Positions 7,988-16,281 of a DNA stretch of 64,000 nucleotides are shown here, piece by piece. How positions within the stretch are numbered: the first letter of the stretch is position 1; each line of letters begins with the position of its first letter. The stretch is taken from NCBI GenBank assembly GCA_005239165.1, contig RAPG01000014.1:62001-126000 (forward strand). The letters run 5' to 3'. Both the position numbers and the translations under genes were made by a program. The notes below the pieces were generated by a model, which was not told where the DNA came from, did not search any database, and saw only the letters and a program-made list of their open reading frames with translations. This DNA is from Allopusillimonas ginsengisoli. GTDB lineage: Bacteria > Pseudomonadota > Gammaproteobacteria > Burkholderiales > Burkholderiaceae_B.

Positions 7988-8467
7988 TTAATCTAATCGA
8001 GCCTCAATACGCCGCAGCACTGCCAAAATGAACAATGCCACTACCGTGCTCAACACGGCCGTGGCCTCCCGGCCCATGCCTGCTGCAAGGCCTATGGCAG
8101 CAGTTACCCAGATGCTTGCTGCCGTTGTTAGCCCGCGGATTTCCTGGTCGCGATCCAGTTTTATGATAGCGCCCGCTCCCAGAAACCCGATACCGGCCAC
8201 CAGACCTTGAATCACCCGGCTAAGGTCGGTGGCGTCCATACCAGACTGCAAGGGAGTAATCACAAAGAGTGCCGCACCCAGCGAAACCAGCATATGAGTA
8301 CGCAGTCCGGCATCTCGTCCCCGGCGCTCCCGTTCATAGCCGATGGCCGCGCCAAGCACCACCGCCACCGAAATTCGGAGCAAAATCCGTGTAGCCTCTA
8401 CGAGATCGGGAATATCCGAAAACTCTTCAATCACTGTAAGCCAAATAGCAGAAAGTGAACCAGCCAT
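7988..8467 (-). CDS. MgtC/SapB-family membrane protein
   Basis: A 159-residue inner-membrane protein with the typical MgtC N-terminal module: successive hydrophobic helices, the conserved ERERRGRDAGLRTHMLV cytoplasmic loop, and GLVAGIGFLGAGAII followed by RGLTTAASIWVTAAIG. It has only this membrane domain and lacks the C-terminal ACT-like domain of Salmonella MgtC, so it is the short SapB type. Members are linked to Mg2+ limitation and acid tolerance or to modulation of the ATP synthase; the role here cannot be told. It converges on the carbonic anhydrase gene with a 16-nt gap. Confidence 0.9.
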   Translation of the reverse strand: MAGSLSAIWLTVIEEFSDIPDLVEATRILLRISVAVVLGAAIGYERERRGRDAGLRTHMLVSLGAALFVITPLQSGMDATDLSRVIQGLVAGIGFLGAGAIIKLDRDQEIRGLTTAASIWVTAAIGLAAGMGREATAVLSTVVALFILAVLRRIEARLD

Positions 8468-8660
8468 GAACTGCCTCCAGGCACGTTTAGGGGCAGCGGC
8501 CCAAAACTCAGACGCATCGCGCCCATTGTAGGTATTGCCTCGGAGGTTTATAGTAAAGGAAAGATGTCATGTGTTGGTAATGGGGTTGCACATACGCAAC
8601 TGCACGTTGGCCCCGCATGCGGCAGGCTGCCTGCGGGTCGACTTAGTCAAGGAGGCCGGC

Positions 8661-9212
8661 ATGAATATCCAGTCTTTAAAGCTGGTCATCGACCTAAACG
8701 GTGATGGCTCTTATAGTTTGCTCGAAATCTCCGAGCTTCTACGCACCCTGTATCGTCTGCCCGGCAATGTTATGGTCGAAGGTCTGGGGCACATTCCTTA
8801 TCTCTCAACTTTTCTGAACATCGAGGCTTCAAAGGCCACAGGCTACGGCAGCTTCGACGGCCTGTTGTCAATATCGCTGTCACTCATGTTCTGGGTAGCT
8901 GTGGTGTACGCAGCATTAACGCTCAGCTCACCTGACGCCGAACAGCCCGAAAACCACCCCGCCACGCGGGCGCAAGGCCAGGGGCCCAGGCTTTCCCAAG
9001 ATGCCAGGACATTTACGGCGTATAAAACGCCCTCTTATACTGGCCCGTCCTTTTATGGCGTACCACTGCCCACCTCTGCGGACACGCGATCATCCACAAA
9101 AAATCACTCTCGCACGCTGGCAAGCCGGTCGTCACTCAAAGCGCACAAAGCCACAGCAAACAAGCAGCACTTTCAGCGTCTCACCGGTGATCTGGCCCGC
9201 CACACCAAATAG
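8661..9212 (+). CDS. Small membrane protein with EF-hand-like loop and long polar tail
   Basis: I do not recognise a named family. The start ATG at 8661 is chosen because AAGGAGG lies seven nt before it and because it matches the paralogue at 6731; in-frame codons further upstream look non-coding. Of 183 residues, Asp11-Glu22 (DLNGDGSYSLLE) fits the EF-hand calcium loop pattern at positions 1, 3, 5, 6, 9 and 12. A conserved middle (YRLPGNVMVEGLGH) follows, then one transmembrane helix at about 73-95. The last ~85 residues are polar, Ser/Thr/Lys-rich and of low complexity, and are absent from the paralogue; they may result from loss of an earlier stop. Calcium binding is a hypothesis from the motif. 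Confidence 0.7.
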   Translation: MNIQSLKLVIDLNGDGSYSLLEISELLRTLYRLPGNVMVEGLGHIPYLSTFLNIEASKATGYGSFDGLLSISLSLMFWVAVVYAALTLSSPDAEQPENHPATRAQGQGPRLSQDARTFTAYKTPSYTGPSFYGVPLPTSADTRSSTKNHSRTLASRSSLKAHKATANKQHFQRLTGDLARHTK

Positions 9213-9335
9213 CGAACTAAGGGCGGCCCCAGACCGCAGCCCGGCGCCAGGCACTGCGGGATCAGACCACGAAGGCATGGACTCGCTAAGGTGCCGGCCC
9301 CCGCGGTAGCGTAAGTAAGCGCCAGAACGGCGTAT

Positions 9336-10124
9336 CTATGCACCCAGTGGATGCAAGCCACCATCCATGGTTACCAATGCCCCGGTAACATAACTGGCAC
9401 GCGCAGACGCCAGAAAAAGCACGGTATCGGCTACCTCTTCAGGTCGTGCCAGACGACCCAGCGGTATGCGTTGCTCCATGGCCTGGCGCAGAACCTCAAC
9501 AGACTCTCCTGTGCTGGACGCTTCAGCGTCCAGCCGGCCTTGCACCCGGCCCGTCAGCGTTGGACCAGGGTTAATCGCATTGATACGTATACCTTTATGC
9601 CCCCAGGCATTGGCCAGGCCCGCAGACGCCAGCATCAGCGCAGCGTTGGCGGAACCGCCCGGCAAGTGAACCGGACTGGCCACCCGACCCCCAGCGCCAA
9701 TTACGTTAACAATGGTGCCTGCCCCGGTTTCTATCATGCCTTTAAGCACCGCGTCCATGGCGTTGATATAAGGGAAGAATTTGGCATCCATGGCGTCACG
9801 CCACGATTCTTCCGCAAGAGCCTCAGGCGGGTAGCGCCTAGCGGCACCCGCACAGTTGACAAGCACATCAATGGAGCCCAGAGCCTCATTAACCCCTTGC
9901 ACCATGCTGTCAGCCGCAATCGCATTCGTGAGGTCTGCCGCCAAGACATGAACATCAAAGCCAGCCTGAGCCAGGTCTTGCTGCGCCGCATGGAGGTTTT
10001 CGTTACTACGCGACACGATGGCGACATGCGCACCTTCACGCGCAAAAGCATGAGCACATGCAAGGCCTATGCCCTTGCTGCCGCCTGTGACTACCACCAC
10101 CTTGCCCGCCAGTTCGAGATCCAT
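9336..10124 (-). CDS. SDR-family protein lacking the usual catalytic residues
   Basis: A 262-residue short-chain dehydrogenase/reductase fold: the cofactor motif TGGSKGIG (residues 13-20), the NCAG motif (90-93) and the C-terminal PEEVADTVLFLAS...YVTGALVTMDGG are all clear. The classical Ser-Tyr-Lys triad is not: the serine region reads NVIGAGG (140-146) and the YxxxK region reads HLPGGSANAAL (153-163), without Tyr or Lys. It may be a divergent reductase using other residues or a non-enzymatic NAD(P)-binding protein. It is 47 nt downstream of serS on the same strand and may be read through from it. The substrate is unknown. Confidence 0.85.
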   Translation of the reverse strand: MDLELAGKVVVVTGGSKGIGLACAHAFAREGAHVAIVSRSNENLHAAQQDLAQAGFDVHVLAADLTNAIAADSMVQGVNEALGSIDVLVNCAGAARRYPPEALAEESWRDAMDAKFFPYINAMDAVLKGMIETGAGTIVNVIGAGGRVASPVHLPGGSANAALMLASAGLANAWGHKGIRINAINPGPTLTGRVQGRLDAEASSTGESVEVLRQAMEQRIPLGRLARPEEVADTVLFLASARASYVTGALVTMDGGLHPLGA

Positions 10125-10171
10125 GCCTGCTCCATTTGTTATTGAATGCGCGCCTGGATGGCGCAGAAAAA

Positions 10172-11527
10172 TCAGTCTGGCTTGAGTGCTTCAAGCCCGC
10201 CCATGTAGGGACGCAACACATCAGGAACAACAACACTGCCATCCTGTTGCTGATAGTTTTCGAGCACCGCCACCAGAGCCCGGCCCACAGCAAGCCCTGA
10301 ACCGTTGAGAGTATGAAGATGCTCGGGCTTACCTTTTTCGGGGCGATAACGTGCCTGCAGACGACGGGCCTGGAAGGCTTCACAATTGGAGATTGATGAG
10401 ATTTCGCGCCAGGTATTCTGCGCTGGCAGCCAGACTTCAATATCGTAGGTTTTGGCCGACGCAAAACCCATATCGCCGGTACATAGCAACATAACGCGGT
10501 ATGCCACACCAAGGCCCTGCAACACGGCCTCAGCATGAGACACCATTTCTTCCAGTGCTTGGTACGAGGTGTCGGGTTGCACAATCTGCACCAACTCGAC
10601 TTTATCAAACTGATGCTGGCGTATTACTCCGCGAACGTCGCGCCCGCCGCTGCCGGCCTCAGACCGAAAGCACGGTGTGTGTGCGGTAAGCTTCAGAGGC
10701 AAATCATGCTGTGGGACGATAGCGTCGCGTACCGAACCCGTAAGTGTGATTTCGGATGTGGAAATAAGGAAGAGATCTTGTGCCTCGTCTTGCTGCTCGC
10801 CGTCAGCGGCCTCAGCCTCTTGGTCAGCACCACCTTTGGTCACCCAGAACATGTCATCTTTAAACTTGGGCAACTGACCCGTGCCAAACAGGGTGGCACT
10901 GTTGACAATATACGGCGTATAGCACTCTGTGTAACCATGCTTGTCGGTCTGCAAATCGAGCATGAACTGGGCGAGAGCACGATGCAAACGCGCCATCTGG
11001 CCGCGCAACATCATAAAGCGCGAGCCTGACAATTTGCGGGCGGTTTCAAAATCGAGCCCCAGTGGCTCTCCAACATCAACATGATCACGCGGCGAAAACG
11101 ACAACGGCAGCGGGTTGCCGCTGTCGTCCGTTTGCATGCCGGGTGGCAGCCAGCGGCGTTGCTCGACGTTGTCGTTTTCATCTTTACCTGCAGGCACGCT
11201 TTCGTGCGGCAGGTTGGGTATGGTCATGAGCCAGTCGTTCAGCTCGGCCTGCACATCGGAAAGCGCAAGCTCCAGCTCTTTGAGCCGGGACGGAATCTGC
11301 TGCGACTCGGCCATTTCTTTGCTGGCATCTTCGCCTTTGGACTTGAGCTGCCCAATCAGTTTGGACACGGTATTGCGGCGTGCCTGGAGTGTTTCGGTTT
11401 CTACCTGGACAGACTTGCGACGTGCCTCAAGCTGGTTAAAGCGATCTGCATCAAACTGAACACCGCGCAACGCCAAGGCCTTCACGACGGCAGGCAGATC
11501 TTTACGCAACTGATTGGGGTCTAACAT
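10172..11527 (-). CDS. serS: Seryl-tRNA synthetase
   Basis: Charges tRNA-Ser (and tRNA-Sec where present) with serine. The 451 residues show the N-terminal coiled-coil arm (about residues 25-110) that binds the tRNA long arm, then the class II catalytic core with FRSEAGSGGRDVRGVIRQHQF (motif 2) and the motif 3 region NGSGLAVGRALVAVLENYQQ. The length is slightly above the E. coli enzyme (430), owing to a Glu/Ala/Asp-rich insertion (around residues 232-248) after the KFKDDMFWV segment. It is last in the ftsK-lolA-rarA-serS order common in betaproteobacteria. Confidence 0.97.
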   Translation of the reverse strand: MLDPNQLRKDLPAVVKALALRGVQFDADRFNQLEARRKSVQVETETLQARRNTVSKLIGQLKSKGEDASKEMAESQQIPSRLKELELALSDVQAELNDWLMTIPNLPHESVPAGKDENDNVEQRRWLPPGMQTDDSGNPLPLSFSPRDHVDVGEPLGLDFETARKLSGSRFMMLRGQMARLHRALAQFMLDLQTDKHGYTECYTPYIVNSATLFGTGQLPKFKDDMFWVTKGGADQEAEAADGEQQDEAQDLFLISTSEITLTGSVRDAIVPQHDLPLKLTAHTPCFRSEAGSGGRDVRGVIRQHQFDKVELVQIVQPDTSYQALEEMVSHAEAVLQGLGVAYRVMLLCTGDMGFASAKTYDIEVWLPAQNTWREISSISNCEAFQARRLQARYRPEKGKPEHLHTLNGSGLAVGRALVAVLENYQQQDGSVVVPDVLRPYMGGLEALKPD

Positions 11528-11596
11528 AAATAACCAATAAAAAAGAAAGTAAGAAGCTTGTACCGGCGGGGGTTGACACCCCTGGGCACGGGCTGA

Positions 11597-13267
11597 TTAA
11601 GAACGACTTTGCTTGTCGAGTGATCGAAGAAAGGCCAGTTTCTCGGAAATTTTACCCTCAAGCCCGCGATCAGTCGGCTGATAGAAGCGAGGACGCAAGC
11701 CTTCTGGAAAGTAATTTTCTCCGGCGGCGTAGCCATGAGGCTCATCATGAGCATAACGGTAGGCTTGTCCATGACCAAGCTGTTTCATCAGCTTGGTGGG
11801 CGCGTTGCGCAAATGCATGGGCACGGGCGCACTGCCATGTTCTTCGGCATAACGGCGCGCCTGCTTGTAAGCCATGTACACAGCGTTCGACTTGGCCGCA
11901 CAGGCCATATACACAACGGCCTGCGCCAGGGCCAGCTCGCCTTCGGGCGAGCCCAGCCGTTCGTAAATATCGGCACCCTGAAGTGCAATCTGCGTGGCAC
12001 GCGGGTCAGCCAGACCGATATCTTCTATGGCCATACGCACAATACGGCGCGACAGGTAGCGGGGATCAGCGCCACCATCGAGCATGCGGGAAAACCAATA
12101 CAGCGAGGCATCAGGATCAGAACCGCGCACAGCCTTGTGCATGGCGCTGATCTGGTCGTAAAACGCATCGCCACCTTTGTCGAAACGGCGTAAATTCTGC
12201 GACAGCGATGTTTCTAGCCAGGCACTGTCGATTAGCGTGTGCCCGGCGACCAAGGCCGACTCGACCACGACTTCCATGGCGTTGATAACCCGCCGCGCAT
12301 CACCATCGGCCCAGCGGGCAAGCTGGTCTTTAGCCGCTTCATCAAAACGCAGCACAGAGGCATAGCTGTCTTCATCCGCAAATTCATCGGCGGCATCGCT
12401 CTGTTCTGCTGCGGGCGTCTGTTCCGACTGTTCTGCCAGCTTCGTCCGCCCTGCCTGCTCGACTACCTTTGCTGCTTCTGTTGCTTCTGCCGCTCCTGCT
12501 TGCCCTGTCTGTTCTGCTTGTTCTGCTTGTTCTGCTTGTTCTGCTTGTTCTGCTTGTTCTGCTTGTTCTGCTTGTTCTGCTTGTTCTGCTTGTTCTGCTT
12601 GTCCTGCTTCGCCCTTCCGGGCCGGCCGTGTCGTTGGTGTCAAACGGGACGACCCCGCATCAGCGCCACTCGCAATGCCCGACCCTGCGTCGGCGTCAGC
12701 GTCGGCGTTAAGAATAGCCACCGCCCGATCAATCAGCTGCTTTAACTCATCAATAGACAATGAATTGAGCACATACACCCGGGCCCTTGAGAGCAATGCA
12801 GAATTGACTTCAAACGAGGGGTTTTCAGTGGTTGCGCCGATAAAAGTGAACAAGCCGCTTTCTACATAAGGCAAAAACGCATCTTGCTGCGCCTTGTTGA
12901 AGCGGTGCACCTCGTCAACAAACAGAATAGTGCGTCGCCCCTGCCCTTGTGCAATCTGGGCGGTTGTCACGGCTTCGCGAATGTCTTTTACACCGCCCAA
13001 CACTGCCGACATGGCGATAAACTGCGCATCAAAACCGTCAGCCATTAGCCGTGCAAGCGTGGTTTTACCCACGCCAGGCGGCCCCCAGAAAATCATGGAA
13101 TGCGGCCGGCCCGATTCAAAGGCCACCCTGAGCGGTTTGCCCGGGCCCAGCAAATGCGTCTGACCAACAACATCAGACAGTGTGCGTGGACGCATGCGCT
13201 CAGCCAGCGGCGCATGGGTGTAGGCGCCGGGATAAGAAGGGGTAAACAGGTCTGCCGTGGTTGCCAT
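11597..13267 (-). CDS. rarA: Replication-associated recombination protein A (RarA/MgsA AAA+ ATPase) with repeat-rich insert
   Basis: AAA+ clamp-loader-like ATPase acting at stalled replication forks. Seen: the N-terminal LAERMRPRTLSDVVGQ, Walker A GPPGVGKTT (62-70), Walker B FVDEVHRFNKAQQDAFLP, the sensor segment GATTENPSF, and the C-terminal RarA domain with YWFSRMLDGGADPRYL. At 556 residues it is about 110 longer than E. coli RarA; the excess is one insert (about 187-298) between the AAA+ lid and the ADGDARRVINAME helix, made of Ala/Glu/Gln/Asp repeats including ten AEQ units. The insert replaces no recognisable core motif, so the protein should be functional. Only 5 nt separate it from lolA upstream. 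Confidence 0.95.
   Translation of the reverse strand: MATTADLFTPSYPGAYTHAPLAERMRPRTLSDVVGQTHLLGPGKPLRVAFESGRPHSMIFWGPPGVGKTTLARLMADGFDAQFIAMSAVLGGVKDIREAVTTAQIAQGQGRRTILFVDEVHRFNKAQQDAFLPYVESGLFTFIGATTENPSFEVNSALLSRARVYVLNSLSIDELKQLIDRAVAILNADADADAGSGIASGADAGSSRLTPTTRPARKGEAGQAEQAEQAEQAEQAEQAEQAEQAEQAEQAEQTGQAGAAEATEAAKVVEQAGRTKLAEQSEQTPAAEQSDAADEFADEDSYASVLRFDEAAKDQLARWADGDARRVINAMEVVVESALVAGHTLIDSAWLETSLSQNLRRFDKGGDAFYDQISAMHKAVRGSDPDASLYWFSRMLDGGADPRYLSRRIVRMAIEDIGLADPRATQIALQGADIYERLGSPEGELALAQAVVYMACAAKSNAVYMAYKQARRYAEEHGSAPVPMHLRNAPTKLMKQLGHGQAYRYAHDEPHGYAAGENYFPEGLRPRFYQPTDRGLEGKISEKLAFLRSLDKQSRS
12512..12601. repeat. Ten perfect 9-bp tandem repeats inside rarA
   Basis: The unit TTCTGCTTG (plus strand) is repeated ten times without mismatch, and degenerate copies flank it on both sides. 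Read on the minus strand it encodes (Ala-Glu-Gln)n, keeping the frame of RarA. Perfect identity suggests recent slippage expansion; gain or loss of units would change protein length without a frameshift. Confidence 0.97.
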
Positions 13268-13272
13268 GCGGC

Positions 13273-13893
13273 CTACTTCATGTTGACCACATCAACGCCA
13301 GGAGGAGGATCAAACTTGAACTCACTGGCGGGCAGATCTGGACTGACATTAAGCTTCTGAAACTCGATACGGGTGGTTTGCCCAAAGGAGTCGAGCAGTT
13401 CGAGCCTGGCCGGGAGCCCCTTTGTAAAACCGATATCCACATGCGTAAACCCGGCGTCGGCTGAACGCGGGATGGCGCGCAGCCACTCAAGCCCGTCGCG
13501 CGTCTTTTGCGGCTCAAGCGTAAAGGCGTCTTCAAGCGAACCCGAGCCAAACAGAATGGCTGCCGGCGAAGCGCCGATAGACTGGTCTACGTTACGCACC
13601 GTTACCTGGAGCAGGTCAGGGTCGTACTGATAGATGACTTTGCCATCGGACACAATCAGTTGCTCATAAGGCTTGAGTACCGACCATTTGAACTGCCCTG
13701 GGCGCCGAAACGAGAACTCGCCTGACTGCGCAGGCTTGCTCTGGCTTTGCGAGAGCACTTGCTGGGTGAACTGACCCGATGCAGCCGGCACATCAGCAAT
13801 GAATGTGCGCAGTTGCTGAATGGCATCTGCCGACCAGGCCGCAAAGGGCATGGCAACCAGCAAGGTCGCCGCTATGATGGTTTTAATCTTCAT
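13273..13893 (-). CDS. lolA: Periplasmic outer-membrane lipoprotein carrier LolA
   Basis: Carries lipoproteins from the LolCDE transporter to LolB at the outer membrane. From the chosen start at 13893 the protein has 206 residues, the normal LolA length, with a Sec signal peptide (MKIKTIIAATLLVAMPFAAWSA). The mature part shows family features: FTQQVLSQSQ, a GEFSFRRPGQFKWSVLKPYEQLIVSDG stretch and YQYDPDLLQVTVR. The reading frame is open further upstream, but AGGAA is nine nt before this ATG and closer to no other start. The start overlaps the end of ftsK by 11 nt; rarA follows after 5 nt. Confidence 0.95.
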   Translation of the reverse strand: MKIKTIIAATLLVAMPFAAWSADAIQQLRTFIADVPAASGQFTQQVLSQSQSKPAQSGEFSFRRPGQFKWSVLKPYEQLIVSDGKVIYQYDPDLLQVTVRNVDQSIGASPAAILFGSGSLEDAFTLEPQKTRDGLEWLRAIPRSADAGFTHVDIGFTKGLPARLELLDSFGQTTRIEFQKLNVSPDLPASEFKFDPPPGVDVVNMK

Positions 13894-16237
13894 TAGACGC
13901 ATTTCCTGCAGGCACCAGAATTTCACGATTGCCGTTGGACTGCATGGCCGAGACCACGCCAGATTGTTCCATTTGCTCCAGCAATCTAGCTGCACGGTTA
14001 TAGCCTATGCGCAAATGGCGCTGCACGGAAGAAATGGATGCCCGACGGTTTTTAAGAATAACCTCGACAGCCTGATCATACAGGGGATCAGATTCAGCGT
14101 CGGCAAAGCCGGTGACACCACCCACCCCGTCGCCCGTTTCACCTTCAAGCGCGCCCTCGAGCAGCCCATCGATGTAGTTGGGCTCACCCTGCACCTTCAG
14201 CGATTCAACCACGCGGTGCACCTCGTCATCGGTCACAAACGCGCCATGAACGCGAACAGGAAGCCCGCTGCCCGGCGGCATGTACAACATATCGCCTTGC
14301 CCCAGCAGGGTTTCAGCACCCATTTGGTCGAGAATGGTGCGCGAGTCGATCTTGGACGACACCTGGAAAGCAATACGCGTAGGAATATTGGCTTTGATGA
14401 GGCCTGTGATGACATCAACGCTGGGCCGCTGCGTAGCCAGGATAAGGTGTATGCCCGCCGCGCGCGCCTTCTGGGCCAGCCGGGCAATGAGCTCTTCGAT
14501 TTTTTTGCCCACGACCATCATGAGGTCGGCGAGCTCGTCAATTACCACCACAATCATGGGCAGTGTGCTGAGCGGCTCAGGCGCGTCTGGCGTGAGTGAG
14601 AACGGATTTGGAATCGGCTCACCGCGCTTGATCGCATCACGGATTTTGTTGTTGTAGCCTGCCAGGTTGCGCACACCCATTTTACTCATGAGGCGATAGC
14701 GCTTTTCCATTTCACCCACACACCAGTTCAGGGCGTTGGCGGCGTGGCGCATGTCAGTGACTACTGGCGCAAGCAAATGCGGAATACCTTCGTAAACGCT
14801 CATTTCGAGCATTTTGGGGTCGATAAGAATAAGGCGGACCTGGCTGGCGTCTGCCTTATAGAGCAACGACAGAATCATGGCGTTGATACCCACCGATTTG
14901 CCCGACCCCGTCGTGCCCGCCACCAGCAAGTGAGGCATTTTGCTTAAATCAGCCACCATAGGGTTGCCGGCGATGTCTTTACCCAGCGCCATGGTGAGCA
15001 TCGACGCACTGGCATGGTAGGTTTGTGACCCGATAATCTCAGACAACTTGACGATTTGCCGTTTGGGGTTGGGCAGCTCAAGGCCCATCAGGTTTTTGCC
15101 CGGAATGGTTTCCACCACGCGAATGCTGACCAGACTGAGCGCCCGGGCCAGGTCTTTGGCCAGGTTAACGATTTGGCTGCCCTTGACCCCGGTGGCAGGC
15201 TCGATTTCGTAGCGGGTAATGACAGGGCCCGCCTGGGCCGTCACGACGACCACACTGACACCGAAATCAGACAGCTTCTTTTCTATGAGGCGCGAGGTGT
15301 ACTCGATGGTGTCGGGCGAAACCGTTTCGGTATTTTCGGCAGGCATGTCGAGCAGATCGACAGTCGGCAGATCGGCACCTGCTCCCTCAGGGTCGCGCGG
15401 AGCCGTGAACAAGGCTTTTTGTTTCTCTTTTTCTATGCGGGGCGACTTGGGCACAGATGTAACAGCGGGCTCGATGCGAACTGGCTGATGCACAAACTGC
15501 TCTTGCTTGACCACTACGCTTTCATTGCGTTCGGCTTTCTTGGCGGCGCCCAGCTTGCGGTCTTCGCGTGCGTCTTTGAACTCGATGACCCGCTTGATGC
15601 TGCGCTCTATGGCTGTTCCGACACGTTCAGCCACGTGCAACCAGGAAAACCCGAAAAACAGGCTGGCCCCGACGGCAACAAACACCAGCAACAGCAGGGT
15701 GCAGCCAGTAACCCCCATTGCCATGGACATGCCTGCAGCCAGCAACTGGCCCAACTGGCCGCCTGCACCAGCCGGCAAATGCCCAGCCGTCTGACCCAGT
15801 TGCAAGGCCTCGGTACCCATTACCCCCACGAACAGCAGAAAAAAGCCTATGCCGACCTCCCATTTGACGCGAGGCAAAGGAGGTTCTTTACTGGGCATGA
15901 GGACGCTGGTGAGTCGATAAAAGCCCTGAATAACACGCTGAGCCAGCAACACAACCCATAACCAGGATGAATAACCGAACAGGAAAAGCATGAAATCAGA
16001 TATATATGCCCCCAGCGTGCCCCCCCGGTTCAGGGTGCTGCCCGACGTAATCGAGTGCGACCACGCAGGGTCGGTCGCATGCCAGGTGGCAAGTACAAGA
16101 CCCAGCCAGGCCGCAAGCGCGGCAAAGACGATCCAGCGTGCTTCACGCAGCAAACTGGAGAGCCGAGACTGGAGGGGAGAGGGCCCGTTACGCACGTTGC
16201 GGGAGGACCTTGGGGATGTCGCAGGTAATCTAGCCAT
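13883..16237 (-). CDS. ftsK: DNA translocase FtsK
   Basis: Septal DNA translocase that moves chromosome termini and activates XerCD at dif. The 784 residues comprise an N-terminal membrane domain with four helices (about 30-200), a short linker (240-300) instead of the long E. coli linker, the motor with Walker A GTTGSGKS and Walker B VVVIDELADLMM, and the C-terminal gamma winged helix (SSVQRHLRIGYNRAARLLEQME) that reads KOPS sites. This length is typical of betaproteobacterial FtsK. It is the first gene of the minus-strand block and faces trxB across a 44-nt divergent spacer. Confidence 0.97.
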   Translation of the reverse strand: MARLPATSPRSSRNVRNGPSPLQSRLSSLLREARWIVFAALAAWLGLVLATWHATDPAWSHSITSGSTLNRGGTLGAYISDFMLFLFGYSSWLWVVLLAQRVIQGFYRLTSVLMPSKEPPLPRVKWEVGIGFFLLFVGVMGTEALQLGQTAGHLPAGAGGQLGQLLAAGMSMAMGVTGCTLLLLVFVAVGASLFFGFSWLHVAERVGTAIERSIKRVIEFKDAREDRKLGAAKKAERNESVVVKQEQFVHQPVRIEPAVTSVPKSPRIEKEKQKALFTAPRDPEGAGADLPTVDLLDMPAENTETVSPDTIEYTSRLIEKKLSDFGVSVVVVTAQAGPVITRYEIEPATGVKGSQIVNLAKDLARALSLVSIRVVETIPGKNLMGLELPNPKRQIVKLSEIIGSQTYHASASMLTMALGKDIAGNPMVADLSKMPHLLVAGTTGSGKSVGINAMILSLLYKADASQVRLILIDPKMLEMSVYEGIPHLLAPVVTDMRHAANALNWCVGEMEKRYRLMSKMGVRNLAGYNNKIRDAIKRGEPIPNPFSLTPDAPEPLSTLPMIVVVIDELADLMMVVGKKIEELIARLAQKARAAGIHLILATQRPSVDVITGLIKANIPTRIAFQVSSKIDSRTILDQMGAETLLGQGDMLYMPPGSGLPVRVHGAFVTDDEVHRVVESLKVQGEPNYIDGLLEGALEGETGDGVGGVTGFADAESDPLYDQAVEVILKNRRASISSVQRHLRIGYNRAARLLEQMEQSGVVSAMQSNGNREILVPAGNASNED

Positions 16238-16245
16238 GTACTCAT

Positions 16246-16251
16246 TATAAT
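16246..16251 (+). promoter_or_regulatory. Candidate -10 element for trxB
   Basis: A perfect TATAAT at 16246-16251 lies 30 nt before the trxB start in the short ftsK/trxB spacer. A matching -35 is not evident at the right distance, so the assignment is tentative. Confidence 0.4.
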
Positions 16252-16281
16252 TGGCTGTTCACCTTTTTCGGATTTTCTGTA

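Noticed and set aside
9351..10145. 264-residue plus-strand frame opposite the SDR gene
   Set aside because: The minus strand has the SDR motifs in order; the plus frame has no similarity to any family I know.
12512..12601. Regular short repeats as a possible CRISPR array
   Set aside because: The unit is 9 bp with no spacers and lies within a coding sequence.
12469..12711. Plus-strand frame with long Leu-Val repeats, looking like a membrane protein
   Set aside because: It is the antisense reading of the 9-bp repeat in rarA; the minus-strand AEQ reading keeps the RarA frame.
15056..15961. 301-residue plus-strand frame opposite ftsK
   Set aside because: The opposite strand encodes a complete FtsK with all motifs; the frame has no recognisable features or ribosome binding site.
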